Assembly: GCF_028622875.1 (NCBI RefSeq) | Contig: NZ_CP117709.1 | Span: forward strand, 4,281,001 to 4,345,000 | From: Streptomyces sp. MMBL 11-1 | GTDB lineage: Bacteria > Actinomycetota > Actinomycetes > Streptomycetales > Streptomycetaceae | Length of the DNA: 64,000 nt | Direction of reading: 5' to 3' | In this document: positions 35,064-45,883 of the stretch, in pieces | Numbering within the stretch: position 1 is the first letter of the stretch | Layout: each line of letters opens with the position of its first letter | Made by a program: the position numbers and the translations under genes | The notes under the pieces: generated by a model | What the model saw: only the letters and a program-made list of their open reading frames with translations | Told to the model about the DNA's origin: nothing | Database searches by the model: none

Positions 35064-35642
35064 ATGGCCCCCAGGACCACCGCCCAGCCGCAGATGAGTG
35101 TCGAGGAGTTCGAGGAACTCGCCCGCCGAGCCCCCGAACTGGTGCGGCTGGAGTTCATCAACGGAAAGGTCCAGGTAAAGCCCGCGCCTGACGGCAATCA
35201 CGGGGCGATCGTCATGTGGCTGCTGAGGCAGTGCATGCAGCGGCGTCCGGAACTGTCGCTCTTCCCTGACCAGGGCCTCGCGATCGAGGCGTACCGCGGG
35301 GGCCGGGCCCGCCCCGACGGCGTTCTCGCACCTGACGAGCACTTCGCCGGGGCGGGGGAGTGGGCCGACCCCACCGGCGTACTGATGACCGTGGAGGTCA
35401 CCTCCCGTGACGCCGACACCAACCGGCGCGACCGGGTCGAGAAGCCCGACGGCTACGCGGCGGCCGGTATTCCGGTCTACCTGCTCGTCGACCGCGAGGC
35501 GTGTTCGGTCACCGTCTTCACCGAGCCGGAGAAGGGCGCGTACCGCTCCGCCACCACCCGGCCCTTCGGCGCGGTCGTCGAGCTGCCCGGGCCGGTCGGC
35601 TTCCCGCTCGACACCGAGAAGCTCAAGGAGTACGCCGACTGA
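35064..35642 (+). CDS. Uma2-family (DUF820) endonuclease-like protein
   Basis: 192 residues, ATG behind AAGGAGG. It has the Uma2 PD-(D/E)xK layout: MSVEEFEELARRAPELVRLEFINGKVQVKP with the first Glu, RARPDGVLAPDEHF with the Asp, then LMTVEVTSRDADTNRRDRVEKPDGYAAAGIPVYLLVD with the Glu and a downstream Lys. Such proteins are abundant in streptomycetes; their targets are unknown. It is 50 bases after the frameshifted HTH gene and may have been in one operon with it. Confidence 0.92.
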   Translation: MAPRTTAQPQMSVEEFEELARRAPELVRLEFINGKVQVKPAPDGNHGAIVMWLLRQCMQRRPELSLFPDQGLAIEAYRGGRARPDGVLAPDEHFAGAGEWADPTGVLMTVEVTSRDADTNRRDRVEKPDGYAAAGIPVYLLVDREACSVTVFTEPEKGAYRSATTRPFGAVVELPGPVGFPLDTEKLKEYAD

Positions 35643-35814
35643 AGGTGCGCATCATGGCCGCGCAGAACCCCAGGTCGTCGTGGAGACGCTGACGACGGGC
35701 TGAGCCGGTTGTTCCGGCGTGCAGATATTCCAGTGGCGGTGTCGCGTCCGGTTGTTAGCCTCGCTCAGCTCTTGATCTCCGATCTTCAAGGGCAGAACCG
35801 GGGAGGGAACGCGC

Positions 35815-37941
35815 ATGACAGGACGTACAGGACAGGGACGAGCGAGACGAGTGAGACGGGCGGCCGTGGCGGCCGTGCTCGCCGCCGGGACGGTGCTGGC
35901 GACGCCGGGCACCGTTCTGGCAGCGGCCGGAGGACTTCCGCCGACGCAGCCGCGGACCGCCGATCTGGCGACGGAGTACTCGGCGTGCGTATCCGGCGGG
36001 GAACGGCCGTACGTGGGGTCCGTGCCGCGGCTGACGGCGCGGCTGTACGGGCCCGGCGGCGGGCAGCCCGGTGAAGAGAGCAAGGTCCGGGGCGAGTTCG
36101 AGGCGTGGTGGCAGGGCGAGGGCGGCGTCGAGGAGCGCGTGACCACGACCACCAGCACGCTGCTCGACACCGCTCCGTTCAGCTGGCAGCTGCCGGACAC
36201 CATCCCCGACGAGACCGTCGTGTCCTGGCGGGTGCGGGCCGTCAACGACGCGGGTGCCTCCGCCTGGAGCAGCGAAGCGCCGGGCGCGCCCTGCGAGTTC
36301 GTGTACGACCGCACCCACCCCGACGCCCCGGTCGTCACCTCCTCCGACTATCCGGACGACAACACCTGGACGCCCGGCGCCGGAGTCCGGGGGACCTTCC
36401 GCTTCGCGGCGCGGGCCGAGGACGTCGTCGCCTTCGCCTACGAGTTCATGGGTGAGCCGCCGCACACGGCCGACGTCCGGCCCGACGGTTCGGCCGAGAT
36501 CAGCTTCGTGCCGAAGAAGTCCGGCCGCCAGGTCCTCGCCGTTCAGGCGCAGGACCGGGCGGGCAACCGCGGCCCGCGCACCAGCTACACCTTCCTGATC
36601 GGGGAGGGGCCCGCCCCGGTGGCCCGGTGGAAGCTCGCCGACGCGACGGGGGCCCGTTCGGCCGCCGCCGAGAACGGCACCGCGGCCCGGGCCGGTGCGG
36701 GGGTCGCGTTCGGCGCGCCCGCGCCCTCCGGTACCCCGCTCACCTCCACCGCCTCGCTCGACGGATCGGGCCACGGCTTCCTGACCCCGGGCGCCCCGGC
36801 CGTCGTCGACACCGCGAAGGACTTCGCGGTGGGCGGCTGGGTGCGGCCGGCGCGCGTCGACGGCACCCGTACGGTCCTCTCGCAGGACGCGGGCACGGGG
36901 CGAGCGTTCACCCTGGGGCTGACCCAGGCGGGCTCCGCCCCCGCCTGGTCGTTCGCCGTCGGCGGGGCGCGGGTCACGGGCGGGCTGCCCGAGACCGGCG
37001 ACTGGGCGTACGTGCTCGGCCAGTACGACGCCGGGACCGGCACGGCCCGGCTGTACGTGAACGGCCGCGCGGTCGGCGAGGAGGCCGCCGCCGTCCCCGC
37101 GGCGGGCGAGGGCGCCTTCCAGATCGGCCGGGCGCGCGGGGCGCTGGGCTACCGGGACCGCTGGCAGGGGGAGATCGGTGACGTTCGGGCGTACGACCGG
37201 ATCGTGGTGCCGGAGGAGCTGACGGCCCTCGCGACCCGTGCCGCGCGGCGGGCCGGCCACTGGGCGCTGGACACCGCGCCCGACGGCCTCGCCCCGGAGA
37301 CGGGCGGGGGCGCACCCGTGAAGCTGGGCGCGGGCGCCTCGGTCTACCGCCTCGACCACCCCTGCGACGTCTTCGACCCGGACTGCGTCCAGGACTGGCC
37401 GCTGGAGGGCGACGGGCACCTCCGTCTCGACGGCGTCTCGGGCCACGCGGCCACGGACGCGCCGGTGGTCGACACCTCGGGGAGCTTCACCGTGAGCGCC
37501 CGCGTCCGGCTCACCGACGACGCTCCGGCGGGGCCGATGACGGCGATCTCCCAGGGCGGGGAGCACGGCGACGCCTTCAAGGTGCGCTTCGACCCGGAGA
37601 ACTCCAGCTGGGACCTGGTGCTGGCGCACGCCGACGAGCCGGGTGCGCCGGAGACCGTGCTCCGCCGGATCGAGTGGCCCGACGGTGACATCGGCGCGGG
37701 GCACCGGGTGACCGTCGTCCACGACGCCTCGGCGAACCAGATGTCCTTCTACGTGGAGGGGTGGAAGGAGTCCGAGGGCGGCACCGCGGCCTTCGACACC
37801 GCCTGGAGGAGCACCGGTGGGCTCCAGCTCGGCCGGGCCCGCACCGCCGACGGCTGGGGCGAGCACCTGAAGGGCGTCGTGGACAGCGTGTACGCCTACG
37901 AGGGCGTGCTGTCCGAGACGGAGATACAGCGGCTGCCGTAA
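35815..37941 (+). CDS. Secreted protein with two LamG/ConA-like domains
   Basis: 708 residues. Signal peptide: RRVRRAAVAAVLAAGTVLATPGTVLAA. An N-terminal ~270-residue part has Ig/fibronectin-like strands (FSWQLPDTIPDETVVSWRVRAVNDAGASAWS; FRFAARAEDVVAFAYEF). Two LamG-type jelly rolls follow (VDTAKDFAVGGWVRPARVDGTRTVLSQDAG ... LYVNGRAVGE; and VDTSGSFTVSARVRLTDDAPAGPMTAISQGG ... GVVDSVYAYEGVLSETEIQRL). It probably binds carbohydrate or cell-surface polymers outside the cell. No catalytic domain or sorting signal is seen. Confidence 0.9.
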   Translation: MTGRTGQGRARRVRRAAVAAVLAAGTVLATPGTVLAAAGGLPPTQPRTADLATEYSACVSGGERPYVGSVPRLTARLYGPGGGQPGEESKVRGEFEAWWQGEGGVEERVTTTTSTLLDTAPFSWQLPDTIPDETVVSWRVRAVNDAGASAWSSEAPGAPCEFVYDRTHPDAPVVTSSDYPDDNTWTPGAGVRGTFRFAARAEDVVAFAYEFMGEPPHTADVRPDGSAEISFVPKKSGRQVLAVQAQDRAGNRGPRTSYTFLIGEGPAPVARWKLADATGARSAAAENGTAARAGAGVAFGAPAPSGTPLTSTASLDGSGHGFLTPGAPAVVDTAKDFAVGGWVRPARVDGTRTVLSQDAGTGRAFTLGLTQAGSAPAWSFAVGGARVTGGLPETGDWAYVLGQYDAGTGTARLYVNGRAVGEEAAAVPAAGEGAFQIGRARGALGYRDRWQGEIGDVRAYDRIVVPEELTALATRAARRAGHWALDTAPDGLAPETGGGAPVKLGAGASVYRLDHPCDVFDPDCVQDWPLEGDGHLRLDGVSGHAATDAPVVDTSGSFTVSARVRLTDDAPAGPMTAISQGGEHGDAFKVRFDPENSSWDLVLAHADEPGAPETVLRRIEWPDGDIGAGHRVTVVHDASANQMSFYVEGWKESEGGTAAFDTAWRSTGGLQLGRARTADGWGEHLKGVVDSVYAYEGVLSETEIQRLP

Positions 37942-37950
37942 GCCGCGGCG

Positions 37951-37994
37951 GACGCGCCCGCCGGACGGGTGAGACGCGCCCGCCGGACGGGTGA
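37951..37994. repeat. 22-bp perfect tandem duplication
   Basis: GACGCGCCCGCCGGACGGGTGA occurs twice back to back right after the LamG gene; the second copy supplies the left arm of the terminator at 37984-38018. Confidence 0.9.
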
Positions 37995-38018
37995 GGGGGC
38001 CCGCCCCTCATCCGTCCG
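37984..38018 (+). terminator. Hairpin terminator of the LamG gene
   Basis: CGGACGGGTGAGGGG pairs with CCCCTCATCCGTCCG with one wobble pair. Confidence 0.7.
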
Positions 38019-38235
38019 ACGGGTCCCGACTCGCGCGTTTCCCGCCGACGGTGTGGGCTGGGACACAAACGGGAGTGCTCCCGCGCTGCGTGGGCAACAG
38101 CCCCGTACGAGCGGTTCGGGCGACACGCCGTACCGGCTGGTGAGCGGGACATCTCATCAGCTGATATGAGCGGGTCGATTCCGGGCTGCTCGTTAGACTG
38201 AGCCGACCGCAGTAATGACTGAGCGAGGAGCGCAC

Positions 38236-39507
38236 GTGGGCCTTGTCGTGCAGAAGTACGGAGGCTCCTCCGTAGCCGATGCCGAGGGCATCAAGCGGGT
38301 TGCCAAGCGAGTCGTCGACGCCAAGAAGAACGGCAACCAAGTGGTTGTTGTGGTGTCCGCGATGGGCGACACGACGGACGAGTTGATAGACCTCGCCGAG
38401 CAGGTGTCTCCGATGCCTACCGGCCGTGAATTCGACATGCTGCTGACCGCCGGCGAGCGGATCTCCATGGCCCTCCTGGCGATGGCGATCAAAAACCTGG
38501 GCCACGAGGCCCAGTCGTTCACGGGCAGCCAGGCCGGTGTCATCACCGACTCGGTCCACAACAAAGCGCGCATCATCGATGTCACGCCGGGCCGCATCCG
38601 GACCTCGATCGACGAGGGCAACATCGCCATCGTCGCCGGGTTCCAGGGCGTGAGCCAGGAGGGCAAGAACATCACGACCCTCGGCCGCGGCGGGTCGGAC
38701 ACGACCGCCGTCGCGCTGGCCGCCGCGCTGGACGCCGAGGTCTGTGAGATCTACACCGACGTCGACGGCGTCTTCACCGCGGACCCCCGGGTCGTGAAGA
38801 AGGCGAAGAAGATCGACTGGATCTCCTTCGAGGACATGCTGGAGCTGGCCGCGTCCGGTTCCAAGGTGCTGCTGCACCGCTGCGTCGAGTACGCACGCCG
38901 TTACAACATCCCGATCCACGTCCGCTCGTCCTTCTCCGGACTGCGCGGCACCTGGGTCAGCAACGAGCCGCAAGGGGACCAGCAGGTGGAGCACGCGATC
39001 ATCTCCGGAGTCGCCCACGACGTCTCGGAGGCCAAGGTCACCGTCGTCGGCGTCCCGGACAAGCCCGGCGAGGCCGCCGCGATCTTCCGGGCCATCGCCA
39101 ACGCCGAGGTCAACATCGACATGGTGGTGCAGAACGTCTCCGCCGCGACGACCGGCCTGACGGACATCTCCTTCACCCTGCCCAAGGCGGAGGGCCGCAA
39201 GGCCATCGACGCCCTGGAGCGGACCCGGAGCACCATCGGTTTCGAATCGCTCCGCTACGACGACCAGATCGCGAAGATCTCCCTGGTCGGCGCCGGTATG
39301 AAGACCAACCCGGGCGTCACGGCCGGGTTCTTCGAGGCGCTGTCCGACGCGGGCGTGAACATCGAGCTGATCTCGACATCCGAGATCCGCATCTCGGTGG
39401 TCACCCGCGCCGACGACGTCAACGAGGCCGTGCGCGCCGTGCACACCGCCTTCGGGCTCGACAGCGACTCCGACGAGGCCGTCGTCTACGGAGGCACCGG
39501 CCGATGA
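38236..39507 (+). CDS. lysC: Aspartate kinase, alpha subunit
   Basis: 423 residues; GTG 38236 is behind GAGGAG and gives the canonical start [22 protein letters not shown]. The kinase domain (1-~245) has [37 protein letters not shown] and [15 protein letters not shown]. Two ACT domains follow ([36 protein letters not shown]), which bind lysine/threonine for feedback control. It makes beta-aspartyl phosphate, the first step to Lys, Thr, Met and diaminopimelate. It overlaps asd by 4 bases. Confidence 0.97.
   Translation: MGLVVQKYGGSSVADAEGIKRVAKRVVDAKKNGNQVVVVVSAMGDTTDELIDLAEQVSPMPTGREFDMLLTAGERISMALLAMAIKNLGHEAQSFTGSQAGVITDSVHNKARIIDVTPGRIRTSIDEGNIAIVAGFQGVSQEGKNITTLGRGGSDTTAVALAAALDAEVCEIYTDVDGVFTADPRVVKKAKKIDWISFEDMLELAASGSKVLLHRCVEYARRYNIPIHVRSSFSGLRGTWVSNEPQGDQQVEHAIISGVAHDVSEAKVTVVGVPDKPGEAAAIFRAIANAEVNIDMVVQNVSAATTGLTDISFTLPKAEGRKAIDALERTRSTIGFESLRYDDQIAKISLVGAGMKTNPGVTAGFFEALSDAGVNIELISTSEIRISVVTRADDVNEAVRAVHTAFGLDSDSDEAVVYGGTGR
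38986..39507 (+). CDS. Aspartate kinase, beta subunit (internal start)
   Basis: An in-frame GTG (38986) with AAGGGGACC just upstream begins a 173-residue product equal to the two ACT domains. Actinobacterial and Bacillus aspartokinases are alpha2-beta2 enzymes whose beta chain arises from such an internal start, and length and position match the Corynebacterium case. This is inference from that precedent plus the visible ribosome site. Confidence 0.65.
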   Translation: MEHAIISGVAHDVSEAKVTVVGVPDKPGEAAAIFRAIANAEVNIDMVVQNVSAATTGLTDISFTLPKAEGRKAIDALERTRSTIGFESLRYDDQIAKISLVGAGMKTNPGVTAGFFEALSDAGVNIELISTSEIRISVVTRADDVNEAVRAVHTAFGLDSDSDEAVVYGGTGR

Positions 39508-40577
39508 CCGGACACCGCCCTTCGCTCGCGGTCGTCGGCGCGACCGGGGCGATCGGCGGTGTCATGCTCCGGATCCTCTCGCAGCACGCGGATGTCTGGG
39601 GCGAGGTCAGACTCGTCGCCTCGCCGCGCTCGGCCGGCCGCAAGCTGGCCGTGCGCGGCGAGGAGAGCGAGGTCCTCGCGCTCGCCGAGGACGTGTTCGA
39701 CGGCATCGACGTGGCCCTCTTCCTGGTGCCGGAGGAGGTCTCCGCCCGCTGGGCCCCGATCGCCGCCGCCAAGGGTGTCGTCGTCATCGACGACTCGGCG
39801 GCCTTCCGCCTCGACGACGACGTGCCGCTGGTCGTCCCGGAGATCAACCCCCATGCCGCCCGGCTCCGGCCGCGTGGCATCGTCGCGTCCCCGAACTGCA
39901 CCACGCTGTCGCTGATCGTCGCGGTCGGCGCCCTGCACGCCGAGTTCGGGCTGCGCGAGCTGATCGTCTCCTCCTACCAGGCGGTCAGCGGCGCCGGCCG
40001 GGACGGCGTCGCGGCCCTGCGCGAGCAGCTGGCGCTGGTGGCCGGCACGGAGCTCGGCACCCACCCCGGGGACGTACGCCGGGCCCTGGGGGACGGTACG
40101 GAAGCGACGGCGAGCCCGTTCGCCGCACCCGTCGCCCTGAACGTCGTGCCCTGGGCGGGCACGGACGCCGGGGACGGCTGGTCCTCCGAGGAGATCGCCA
40201 TCCGCGAGGAATGCCGCAAGGTGCTGGGACTGCCGGATCTCAGGACCACCGCGACCTGCGTGTACGTCCCCGTCATCGCCACGCACTCGATGTCCGTCCA
40301 CGCCCGCTTCGAGAACGAGGTCGCCGTCGACAGGGCGCACGAGATCCTGGCGACCGCCCCCGGCGTGGTGCTCTTCGACAGCCCGGCGTCCGGAGATTTC
40401 CCCACCCCGTCCGATGTGGTGGGCACCGACCCGACGTGGGTGGGCCGCGTCCGGCGTTCGATGGACGATCCGCATGCCCTGGAAATGTTCCTTTGCGGTG
40501 ACAATCTCCGAAAAGGTGCGGCTTTGAACGTGGCACAGATCGCCGAAACGGTCGCCGCCGAATTTCCCCGCACATGA
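39504..40577 (+). CDS. asd: Aspartate-semialdehyde dehydrogenase
   Basis: 357 residues. [17 protein letters not shown] is the NADP loop; [13 protein letters not shown] follows. The active Cys is in [16 protein letters not shown] and [11 protein letters not shown] is the substrate-binding segment. It reduces beta-aspartyl phosphate to the semialdehyde. It is translationally coupled to lysC (ATGA overlap), as in other actinobacteria. Confidence 0.97.
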   Translation: MTGHRPSLAVVGATGAIGGVMLRILSQHADVWGEVRLVASPRSAGRKLAVRGEESEVLALAEDVFDGIDVALFLVPEEVSARWAPIAAAKGVVVIDDSAAFRLDDDVPLVVPEINPHAARLRPRGIVASPNCTTLSLIVAVGALHAEFGLRELIVSSYQAVSGAGRDGVAALREQLALVAGTELGTHPGDVRRALGDGTEATASPFAAPVALNVVPWAGTDAGDGWSSEEIAIREECRKVLGLPDLRTTATCVYVPVIATHSMSVHARFENEVAVDRAHEILATAPGVVLFDSPASGDFPTPSDVVGTDPTWVGRVRRSMDDPHALEMFLCGDNLRKGAALNVAQIAETVAAEFPRT

Positions 40578-40849
40578 TCGAACCTGTTTTGTAGGATCTG
40601 TGAACGCCCTATGAGCAATTTGCTGGTCTGAACCCCTTGAGCTGGGGCGTTGTCATATCCGACGATGAACTCCCGGCCATCTGCAACCGCACCTCGGCCG
40701 GGCTGCGTCTATGCGGTCACTTCTTGCGTGGCCAGACGCGATGACGGGGCATTTGGGGAAGAGCAGGTACGTATGAGGGCATGTCGCACAGCGTCGAACG
40801 TGGCGCCGTACGCGTACAACCCTGACGGGGGGCAGCGTGTCCAACAGGC

Positions 40850-41515
40850 GTGGCAGCAGAGGTTCTCGACATCACAGTGGTGGGCCCGTTGCGAGGCGCG
40901 CCGGCGCGTCCGCTCCGGCGGCCCCGTGCGCCCGGCGGCATGCCGGTGATCGCGCCCATGTCCGCCGCCCGTGCGGCACAGTTGCCCTCGCAGCGCGGGG
41001 GCGCTGAGGAGACGGTGGCAGCGGGAACCACGGTCGACCATCTCACCGAGACCTATCGCGCCCATTACCGCTCCCTGCTCGGCCTCGCGGCCCTGCTGCT
41101 GGACGACACCGCGTCCTGCGAGGACGTGGTGCAGGAGGCGTTCATCCGCGTGCACTCCGCGCGGAGCCGGGTCCGCGAACCGGAGAAGACCCTCGCGTAT
41201 CTCCGGCAGACGGTGGTCAACCTCTCGCGCTCCGCACTGCGCCGCCGCATCCTCGGGCTGAAGCTGCTCTCGAAGCCGATGCCGGACATGGCGAGCGCGG
41301 AGGAGGGCGCCTACGACCAGCTGGAGCGGGACGCGCTGATCAAGGCGATGAAGGGGCTCCAGCGACGCCAGCGCGAGGTGCTGGTGCTGCGCTACTTCGC
41401 GGACATGACGGAGGCCCAGGTCGCCGAGACGCTGGGTGTCTCGCTGGGCTCGGTCAAGGCGTACGGTTCCCGGGGTATCGCGGCGCTGCGCGTCGTGATG
41501 GAGGCCCAGGCATGA
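40850..41515 (+). CDS. ECF sigma factor, SigE family
   Basis: 221 residues with a ~55-residue N-terminal extension (start uncertain; ATG 40940 is an alternative). Region 2: VDHLTETYRAHYRSLLGLAALLLDDTASCEDVVQEAFIRVHSA, with the DVVQEAF core. Region 4: LIKAMKGLQRRQREVLVLRYFADMTEAQVAETLGVSLGSVKAYGSRGIAALR. It follows asd in the conserved streptomycete order and overlaps the next gene by 4 bases, so the two are co-translated. Confidence 0.93.
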   Translation: MAAEVLDITVVGPLRGAPARPLRRPRAPGGMPVIAPMSAARAAQLPSQRGGAEETVAAGTTVDHLTETYRAHYRSLLGLAALLLDDTASCEDVVQEAFIRVHSARSRVREPEKTLAYLRQTVVNLSRSALRRRILGLKLLSKPMPDMASAEEGAYDQLERDALIKAMKGLQRRQREVLVLRYFADMTEAQVAETLGVSLGSVKAYGSRGIAALRVVMEAQA

Positions 41516-43044
41516 GCGGGCCCGAGCAGCGCGACGAGCACAGGCACGAGGATGACCCGACGGGAAACGGAACTGTGAACCACGGGCCGGAGCAGACTCC
41601 GCACACCGATCCGGACCGCCCGCACGGGAGCGCGGGGCCCGAGCCGGACGCGACCCCCGAAGCCGTGCCGCCCGCTGTGGCGGACAGCGAGGCCGCCGAG
41701 GACCCCGACGAGCGGGACCCGGGGGCGGCGGAAGCAGCGACGGACACGCACACGGGTACGGCGACGGGTACGGCGACGGATTCGGATACGGGCCCGGTTA
41801 CGGGGACCGCCGTGAGCGCCGAGACCGACGCCGACGCCGGCGAGACCGGCTCCAGCACGGACACCGTCAACGCTTCGGGCTCCGGCAGGACTTCGGGCTC
41901 CGGCAACGCTTCCGGCTCCCGTGAGGTCCCCCGTTCCGGTGAGGTTTCCGGCTCCGGCAGCTCCTCCGAGGGGCCGGACGACACCCTCGTCGGCACGCTC
42001 ACCGACCTCTTCGGCCGTGACCGGGGCGCGCCCGCCTCCGACGAGCTGGACGAGGTGGCCCTGCGCCGCATGCTGCACGGCGCGGTGCGGGAGCTGGCCC
42101 CCTCCGAGGGCACCCTCGACCACCTCCACCGCGCCGTCCCCGCCCGCCGGGCCAGGCGACGGCAGGCCGTCGTCGGGGTGGCCGCGGCGGCCCTGCTGAT
42201 CGGCACCGCCGTCCCCGCCTTCGTCCACGTCGCGACCTCGGACGGCCCGTCCAACGCCCGCCCCGCCATCGCCGGACACGGCGAGCAGGCCCAGGGCGGC
42301 AACGGGGACGAGACCGGCCCCGAGGCACCCGGCCGGCGGACCGTGGAACCCACCGAGCGGGAGAGCGAGGGCAGCGCCGGCGAGGCCGCCCCGGCGCCCA
42401 GCCCCACCCGGGGCGAGGGCAGTGACCCCGACGGCGCGGTGACGGGCGAGGAGACCGGCTCCCCGAGCGCGGATCTCGCCTCCCTGCCGGTCTGCGACCC
42501 GAGCCAGCTCGGCGTCGCGTCCGCCGGTACCGACGCACCGGGAGCCGACGGCACGGTCTACGGCAGCTTCAGGATCGCCAACGTGTCCGGCACGGACTGC
42601 ACGGTCAGCAGCAACGGCACGGTCGGCTTCACCGCCATCGGCGCGGCCGACCCGCTCAAGATCGGCGTGGTCCAGCACGCGGCGGGCGACGCGGCCCCCG
42701 GGCTGCCCGACCCCTCGCAGGAGCCGGGCACGGTGCTGTTGAAGCCGACCATGGCGTACGAGGTGCGGTTCGCCTGGGTGCCGACCGACACCTGCCCGAC
42801 CGTGGGACCCTCGCCGAGCCCGACCCCGTCGGCGGACGGGGCCGGAGGATCGGTCGGCGAGGGCGGGACCGATCAGCCCTCCGGCGTCGACACGCAGGCG
42901 CTGAACGAGGACGGCGGGGGCACGGCGGAGGGCAGCGTCGCGGTGACGCACACCCCGGAGACGGGAGCGCCCACCGCGGAGACGAAGATCCCCAACGCCT
43001 GCTCCGGCACGATCTACCGTACGGGCGTGCTCGCCACGTCGTAG
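41512..43044 (+). CDS. Membrane protein, probable partner of the ECF sigma factor
   Basis: 510 residues. A disordered acidic/Thr-rich N-terminus (~180 residues) precedes a short helical [36 protein letters not shown], one membrane helix ([23 protein letters not shown]), a linker, and an extracellular beta-type domain with Cys pairs ([10 protein letters not shown] ... [25 protein letters not shown] ... [11 protein letters not shown]). The ATGA overlap with the sigma gene suggests a regulatory membrane partner; no HxxxCxxC zinc anti-sigma motif is present, so the mechanism is open. Confidence 0.8.
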   Translation: MSGPEQRDEHRHEDDPTGNGTVNHGPEQTPHTDPDRPHGSAGPEPDATPEAVPPAVADSEAAEDPDERDPGAAEAATDTHTGTATGTATDSDTGPVTGTAVSAETDADAGETGSSTDTVNASGSGRTSGSGNASGSREVPRSGEVSGSGSSSEGPDDTLVGTLTDLFGRDRGAPASDELDEVALRRMLHGAVRELAPSEGTLDHLHRAVPARRARRRQAVVGVAAAALLIGTAVPAFVHVATSDGPSNARPAIAGHGEQAQGGNGDETGPEAPGRRTVEPTERESEGSAGEAAPAPSPTRGEGSDPDGAVTGEETGSPSADLASLPVCDPSQLGVASAGTDAPGADGTVYGSFRIANVSGTDCTVSSNGTVGFTAIGAADPLKIGVVQHAAGDAAPGLPDPSQEPGTVLLKPTMAYEVRFAWVPTDTCPTVGPSPSPTPSADGAGGSVGEGGTDQPSGVDTQALNEDGGGTAEGSVAVTHTPETGAPTAETKIPNACSGTIYRTGVLATS

Positions 43045-43147
43045 TCCGGCGAGCCCGGCCCGCCGGTGCGGCAGGGGGCCCTCCCGGGGCCGCGGGGATC
43101 TCGGAGGCCGCCCGGGCGGGCCGACAGGCCCTTCGGGCCGCCGGGTC

Positions 43148-43990
43148 CTACGGGGCCGCAGGGGCCTTCCGGGCCGCCTCGGCATCCGTGGCTCCCGGGC
43201 CTTCCGGGGCGGCCGGGTTCTCCGGTACGAGGCCGAGCGCGATGTCACGCTCGGCCTCGGCCTCGCGGCGCACCAGCCGGAACCACATGAAGAGCACGAA
43301 GCCCGCGAAGACGAACCACTCGCCCGTGTACCCGAGGTTCTGGAAGGCCTTCAGATCGAGGCCGCTGCCCTCGGGGGCCGCCGCGGGCACCGGCTTCATC
43401 GCACCGCCCGTACCGCCCGCCTCGGCCTCGGGAAGCGTCACCCAGGCGTCGTACACGTCGTACGGCACGAGGTTCACCAGGGTCGCGGCGCTGATCATGC
43501 CGACCTGGCCCCCGGGCAGCCCGCCCCGGGCGTTCACGCCCTTGCTGCGGGCGTTCTCGGAGGCCTGGAGGTCGCCGGTCACCGTGACCTCGCCCTCCGG
43601 CGCGGCGGGCACCCGGGCGCCGCTCGCGGACCCGGGCAGCCAGCCCCGTACCACCGGCAGGGCCTTGCCGCTGTCCGTACGCAGCATGTTCAGGACGTAG
43701 AAGCCCCGGCGGTCGTCCAGCTCGCGGCCGGGCACCAGGAACTGGTCGGCGTACGTGCCCGTGGCGACGGCCGGGCGGCCGGACGTCACCTTGTCGACGG
43801 GCAGCAGCTCGTCCAGGGGCTTCGCGGCCCGGGTGCCGGGATCGGGTTGCTTCTCCGCCTGTTCGTGCGACTGCACGCGGTCCTCGAAGCGGCCGAGCTG
43901 CCAGGTGCCCATGAACACGCAGAACGGGATGGCCAGCACGACGAAGAGGTTGATCCCCCACCATCGCGGGGTCAGCAGGAACCGGTACAC
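43148..43990 (-). CDS. SURF1-family cytochrome oxidase assembly protein
   Basis: 280 residues, GTG start. [38 protein letters not shown] is the family N-terminus with membrane helix 1. The periplasmic part has [33 protein letters not shown] and LPVVRGWLP, and helix 2 is [28 protein letters not shown] Pro/Ala tail follows. It helps insert heme a or assemble cytochrome c oxidase. It is convergent with the sigma-partner gene. Confidence 0.95.
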   Translation of the reverse strand: MYRFLLTPRWWGINLFVVLAIPFCVFMGTWQLGRFEDRVQSHEQAEKQPDPGTRAAKPLDELLPVDKVTSGRPAVATGTYADQFLVPGRELDDRRGFYVLNMLRTDSGKALPVVRGWLPGSASGARVPAAPEGEVTVTGDLQASENARSKGVNARGGLPGGQVGMISAATLVNLVPYDVYDAWVTLPEAEAGGTGGAMKPVPAAAPEGSGLDLKAFQNLGYTGEWFVFAGFVLFMWFRLVRREAEAERDIALGLVPENPAAPEGPGATDAEAARKAPAAP

Positions 43991-44041
43991 CCCTCAAAGG
44001 TACGGTTCCCCGCCCCGGACTCCCGGAGCGGGGTCCGCCAT

Positions 44042-45883
44042 TTATTCGGCCCTTACGCCCGCCTCGGGGCCCGGGGAGGCGGCGACGACGCCTCCCCCCA
44101 GGTGCTTGAGGGCGAACTCCAACTCCAGCCGCACCTGCTTGATCCGCTCCTCCACCACCAGCGAGCCGTGCCCGGCGTCGTACCGGTACACCTCGTGGAC
44201 CGCGCCGCGCGCCGCCAGCCGGTCCACGTAGTTCTCCACCTGACGGATGGGGCAGCGCGGATCGTTGACGCCCGCCGAGATGTAGAGGGGGGCGCGCACC
44301 GCGTCGACGTACGTCAGCGGCGACGAGGCCGCGAAACGCTCGGGAACCTCCTCCGGCGTGCCGCCCAGCAGCGTGCGGTCCATCGCCTTCAGGGCCTCCA
44401 TCTCGTCGTGGTAGGCCGTGACGTAGTCCGCGACGGGTACGGCCGCCAGCCCCAGCGCCCAGGAGTCCGGCTGGGTGCCGAGCCCGAGCAGGGTCAGATA
44501 GCCGCCCCAGGACCCGCCCGCCAGGACCAGGCGCTCCGGGTCCGCGAGCCCCGAGGCCACCGCCCACTCCCGTACGGCGGCGATGTCCTCCAGCTCGATC
44601 AGGCCGACCCGGTGCTTCAGCGCGTCCGTCCAGGCGCGGCCGTAGCCGGTCGAGCCCCGGTAGTTGACCCGGACGACCGCGAAGCCGTGGTCCACCCAGG
44701 CGGCGGGGCCGGAGGCGAACGCGTCGCTGTCGTGCCAGGTCGGCCCGCCGTGGATCTCGAAGACCGTGGGGAAGGGCCCCTCGCCGGCGGCGGGCTTCTG
44801 CACGAGGGCGTGGATCCGGCCCCCCGGCCCCTCCACCCACGCGTCCTCGACGGGCACCGAGGGCGGGGCCTTCGCGCCGGGCGGGTCCAGGACCACCGCG
44901 CCGCTCGTCGACCGGACCGCGGGCGGCTGCTCGGCCGAGGACCACAGGTACTCCACCGTGCCGTCCGGGCGGGCCGTGGCGCCCGACACCGTGCCGGCGG
45001 GCGTCTCCACGCGCACGGGCTCCGCGGCCCCCGGCTCGTACCGCCACAGCTCGCTGCGGGCCTCGAAGCCGTGCTCGATCAGCAGCGCGGAGCCGTCCGG
45101 ATACCACTCGGCCCCCACATCGCCCGGCAGGTCGACCGGCAGCGCGGTCTCCGTGCCCGCGACCGGGTCCCAGATCATCGGCTCCCAGCGGCCCCGGCGC
45201 TGGTGCCCGACGAGGAGCCGGGTGTCGCCGGCCACCGGGGCGAAGCCCAGAACGGCGAGCCCCAGCTCCTTCGTGCCGCCCTCGGTGTCGTCCAGCTCGG
45301 CCACCGTGGAGCCGTCGGGGCGCACCACGCGCAGCGCCGAGTGCATCGCGTCGCCGTGCTCGGTGTGCTCCAGCGCGATCAGGGTCCCGTCGTGGGAGAG
45401 GTCCCCGACCCCCGCGGACTCCCGGTGCCGGTAGATCTCGACGGGCTCGGCGCCCGGCGCCCGCACCAGGTGGACCGTCGTGCCGTCCTCGTCGGTCGAG
45501 CGGCCGATCACCGCCGAACCGTCCCGTCCGATGGCCAGGCCCGCCGGGTAGGAGGGGGCGAGGCCCGGGGCGGCCGGCTCGTCCTCCCCGCCGTCGAACG
45601 GCTGGCGCATCCACACCCCGAACTCGTCGCCGTCGGTGTCGCTGAACCACCAGATCGCTTCGCCGTCCGGCGTCAGCACGCCGTCCGTCGTGCCGTTCGG
45701 CCGGTCCGTGACCTGGCGCTGCCGCCCGCTCGCCCGGTCCCACGCGTACAGCTCGTAGGTCCCGGTGGCGTTGGAGACGAACAGCGCGCGGTCGGGGGCG
45801 TCCTCGGCCCAGTCGGGCAGGGAGACGCGCGGCGCACGGAACCGCATCTCCCAGTCGGGCACAGCTGCTGCATCAGTCGTCAT
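44042..45883 (-). CDS. S9 prolyl oligopeptidase-family peptidase
   Basis: 613 residues, ATG 45883. The N-terminal ~360 residues form a beta-propeller (repeats such as LFVSNATGTYELYAWDRASG, GEAIWWFSDTDGDEFGVW, RLLVGHQRRGRWEPMIWDP). The C-terminal alpha/beta-hydrolase domain holds VFEIHGGPTW, VNYRGSTGYG, the nucleophile LAGGSWGGYLTLL, Asp in AGVNDPRCP and His in YDAGHGS. No signal peptide, so cytoplasmic cleavage of short peptides is likely. Monocistronic. Confidence 0.94.
   Translation of the reverse strand: MTTDAAAVPDWEMRFRAPRVSLPDWAEDAPDRALFVSNATGTYELYAWDRASGRQRQVTDRPNGTTDGVLTPDGEAIWWFSDTDGDEFGVWMRQPFDGGEDEPAAPGLAPSYPAGLAIGRDGSAVIGRSTDEDGTTVHLVRAPGAEPVEIYRHRESAGVGDLSHDGTLIALEHTEHGDAMHSALRVVRPDGSTVAELDDTEGGTKELGLAVLGFAPVAGDTRLLVGHQRRGRWEPMIWDPVAGTETALPVDLPGDVGAEWYPDGSALLIEHGFEARSELWRYEPGAAEPVRVETPAGTVSGATARPDGTVEYLWSSAEQPPAVRSTSGAVVLDPPGAKAPPSVPVEDAWVEGPGGRIHALVQKPAAGEGPFPTVFEIHGGPTWHDSDAFASGPAAWVDHGFAVVRVNYRGSTGYGRAWTDALKHRVGLIELEDIAAVREWAVASGLADPERLVLAGGSWGGYLTLLGLGTQPDSWALGLAAVPVADYVTAYHDEMEALKAMDRTLLGGTPEEVPERFAASSPLTYVDAVRAPLYISAGVNDPRCPIRQVENYVDRLAARGAVHEVYRYDAGHGSLVVEERIKQVRLELEFALKHLGGGVVAASPGPEAGVRAE

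Noticed and set aside
35755..37866. 703-codon open frame opposite the LamG gene
   Set aside because: High-GC antisense artefact: Arg/Gly/Val-rich, no family motifs, and the plus-strand protein has a signal peptide and clear domains.
40781..40825. 14-codon leader peptide upstream of the ECF sigma factor
   Set aside because: Too short, no good ribosome site, and no attenuator-like structure after it.
43245..45743. 832-codon minus-strand frame over SURF1 and the S9 peptidase
   Set aside because: Shifted-frame shadow of two well-recognised genes on the same strand; Arg/Gly-rich composition.
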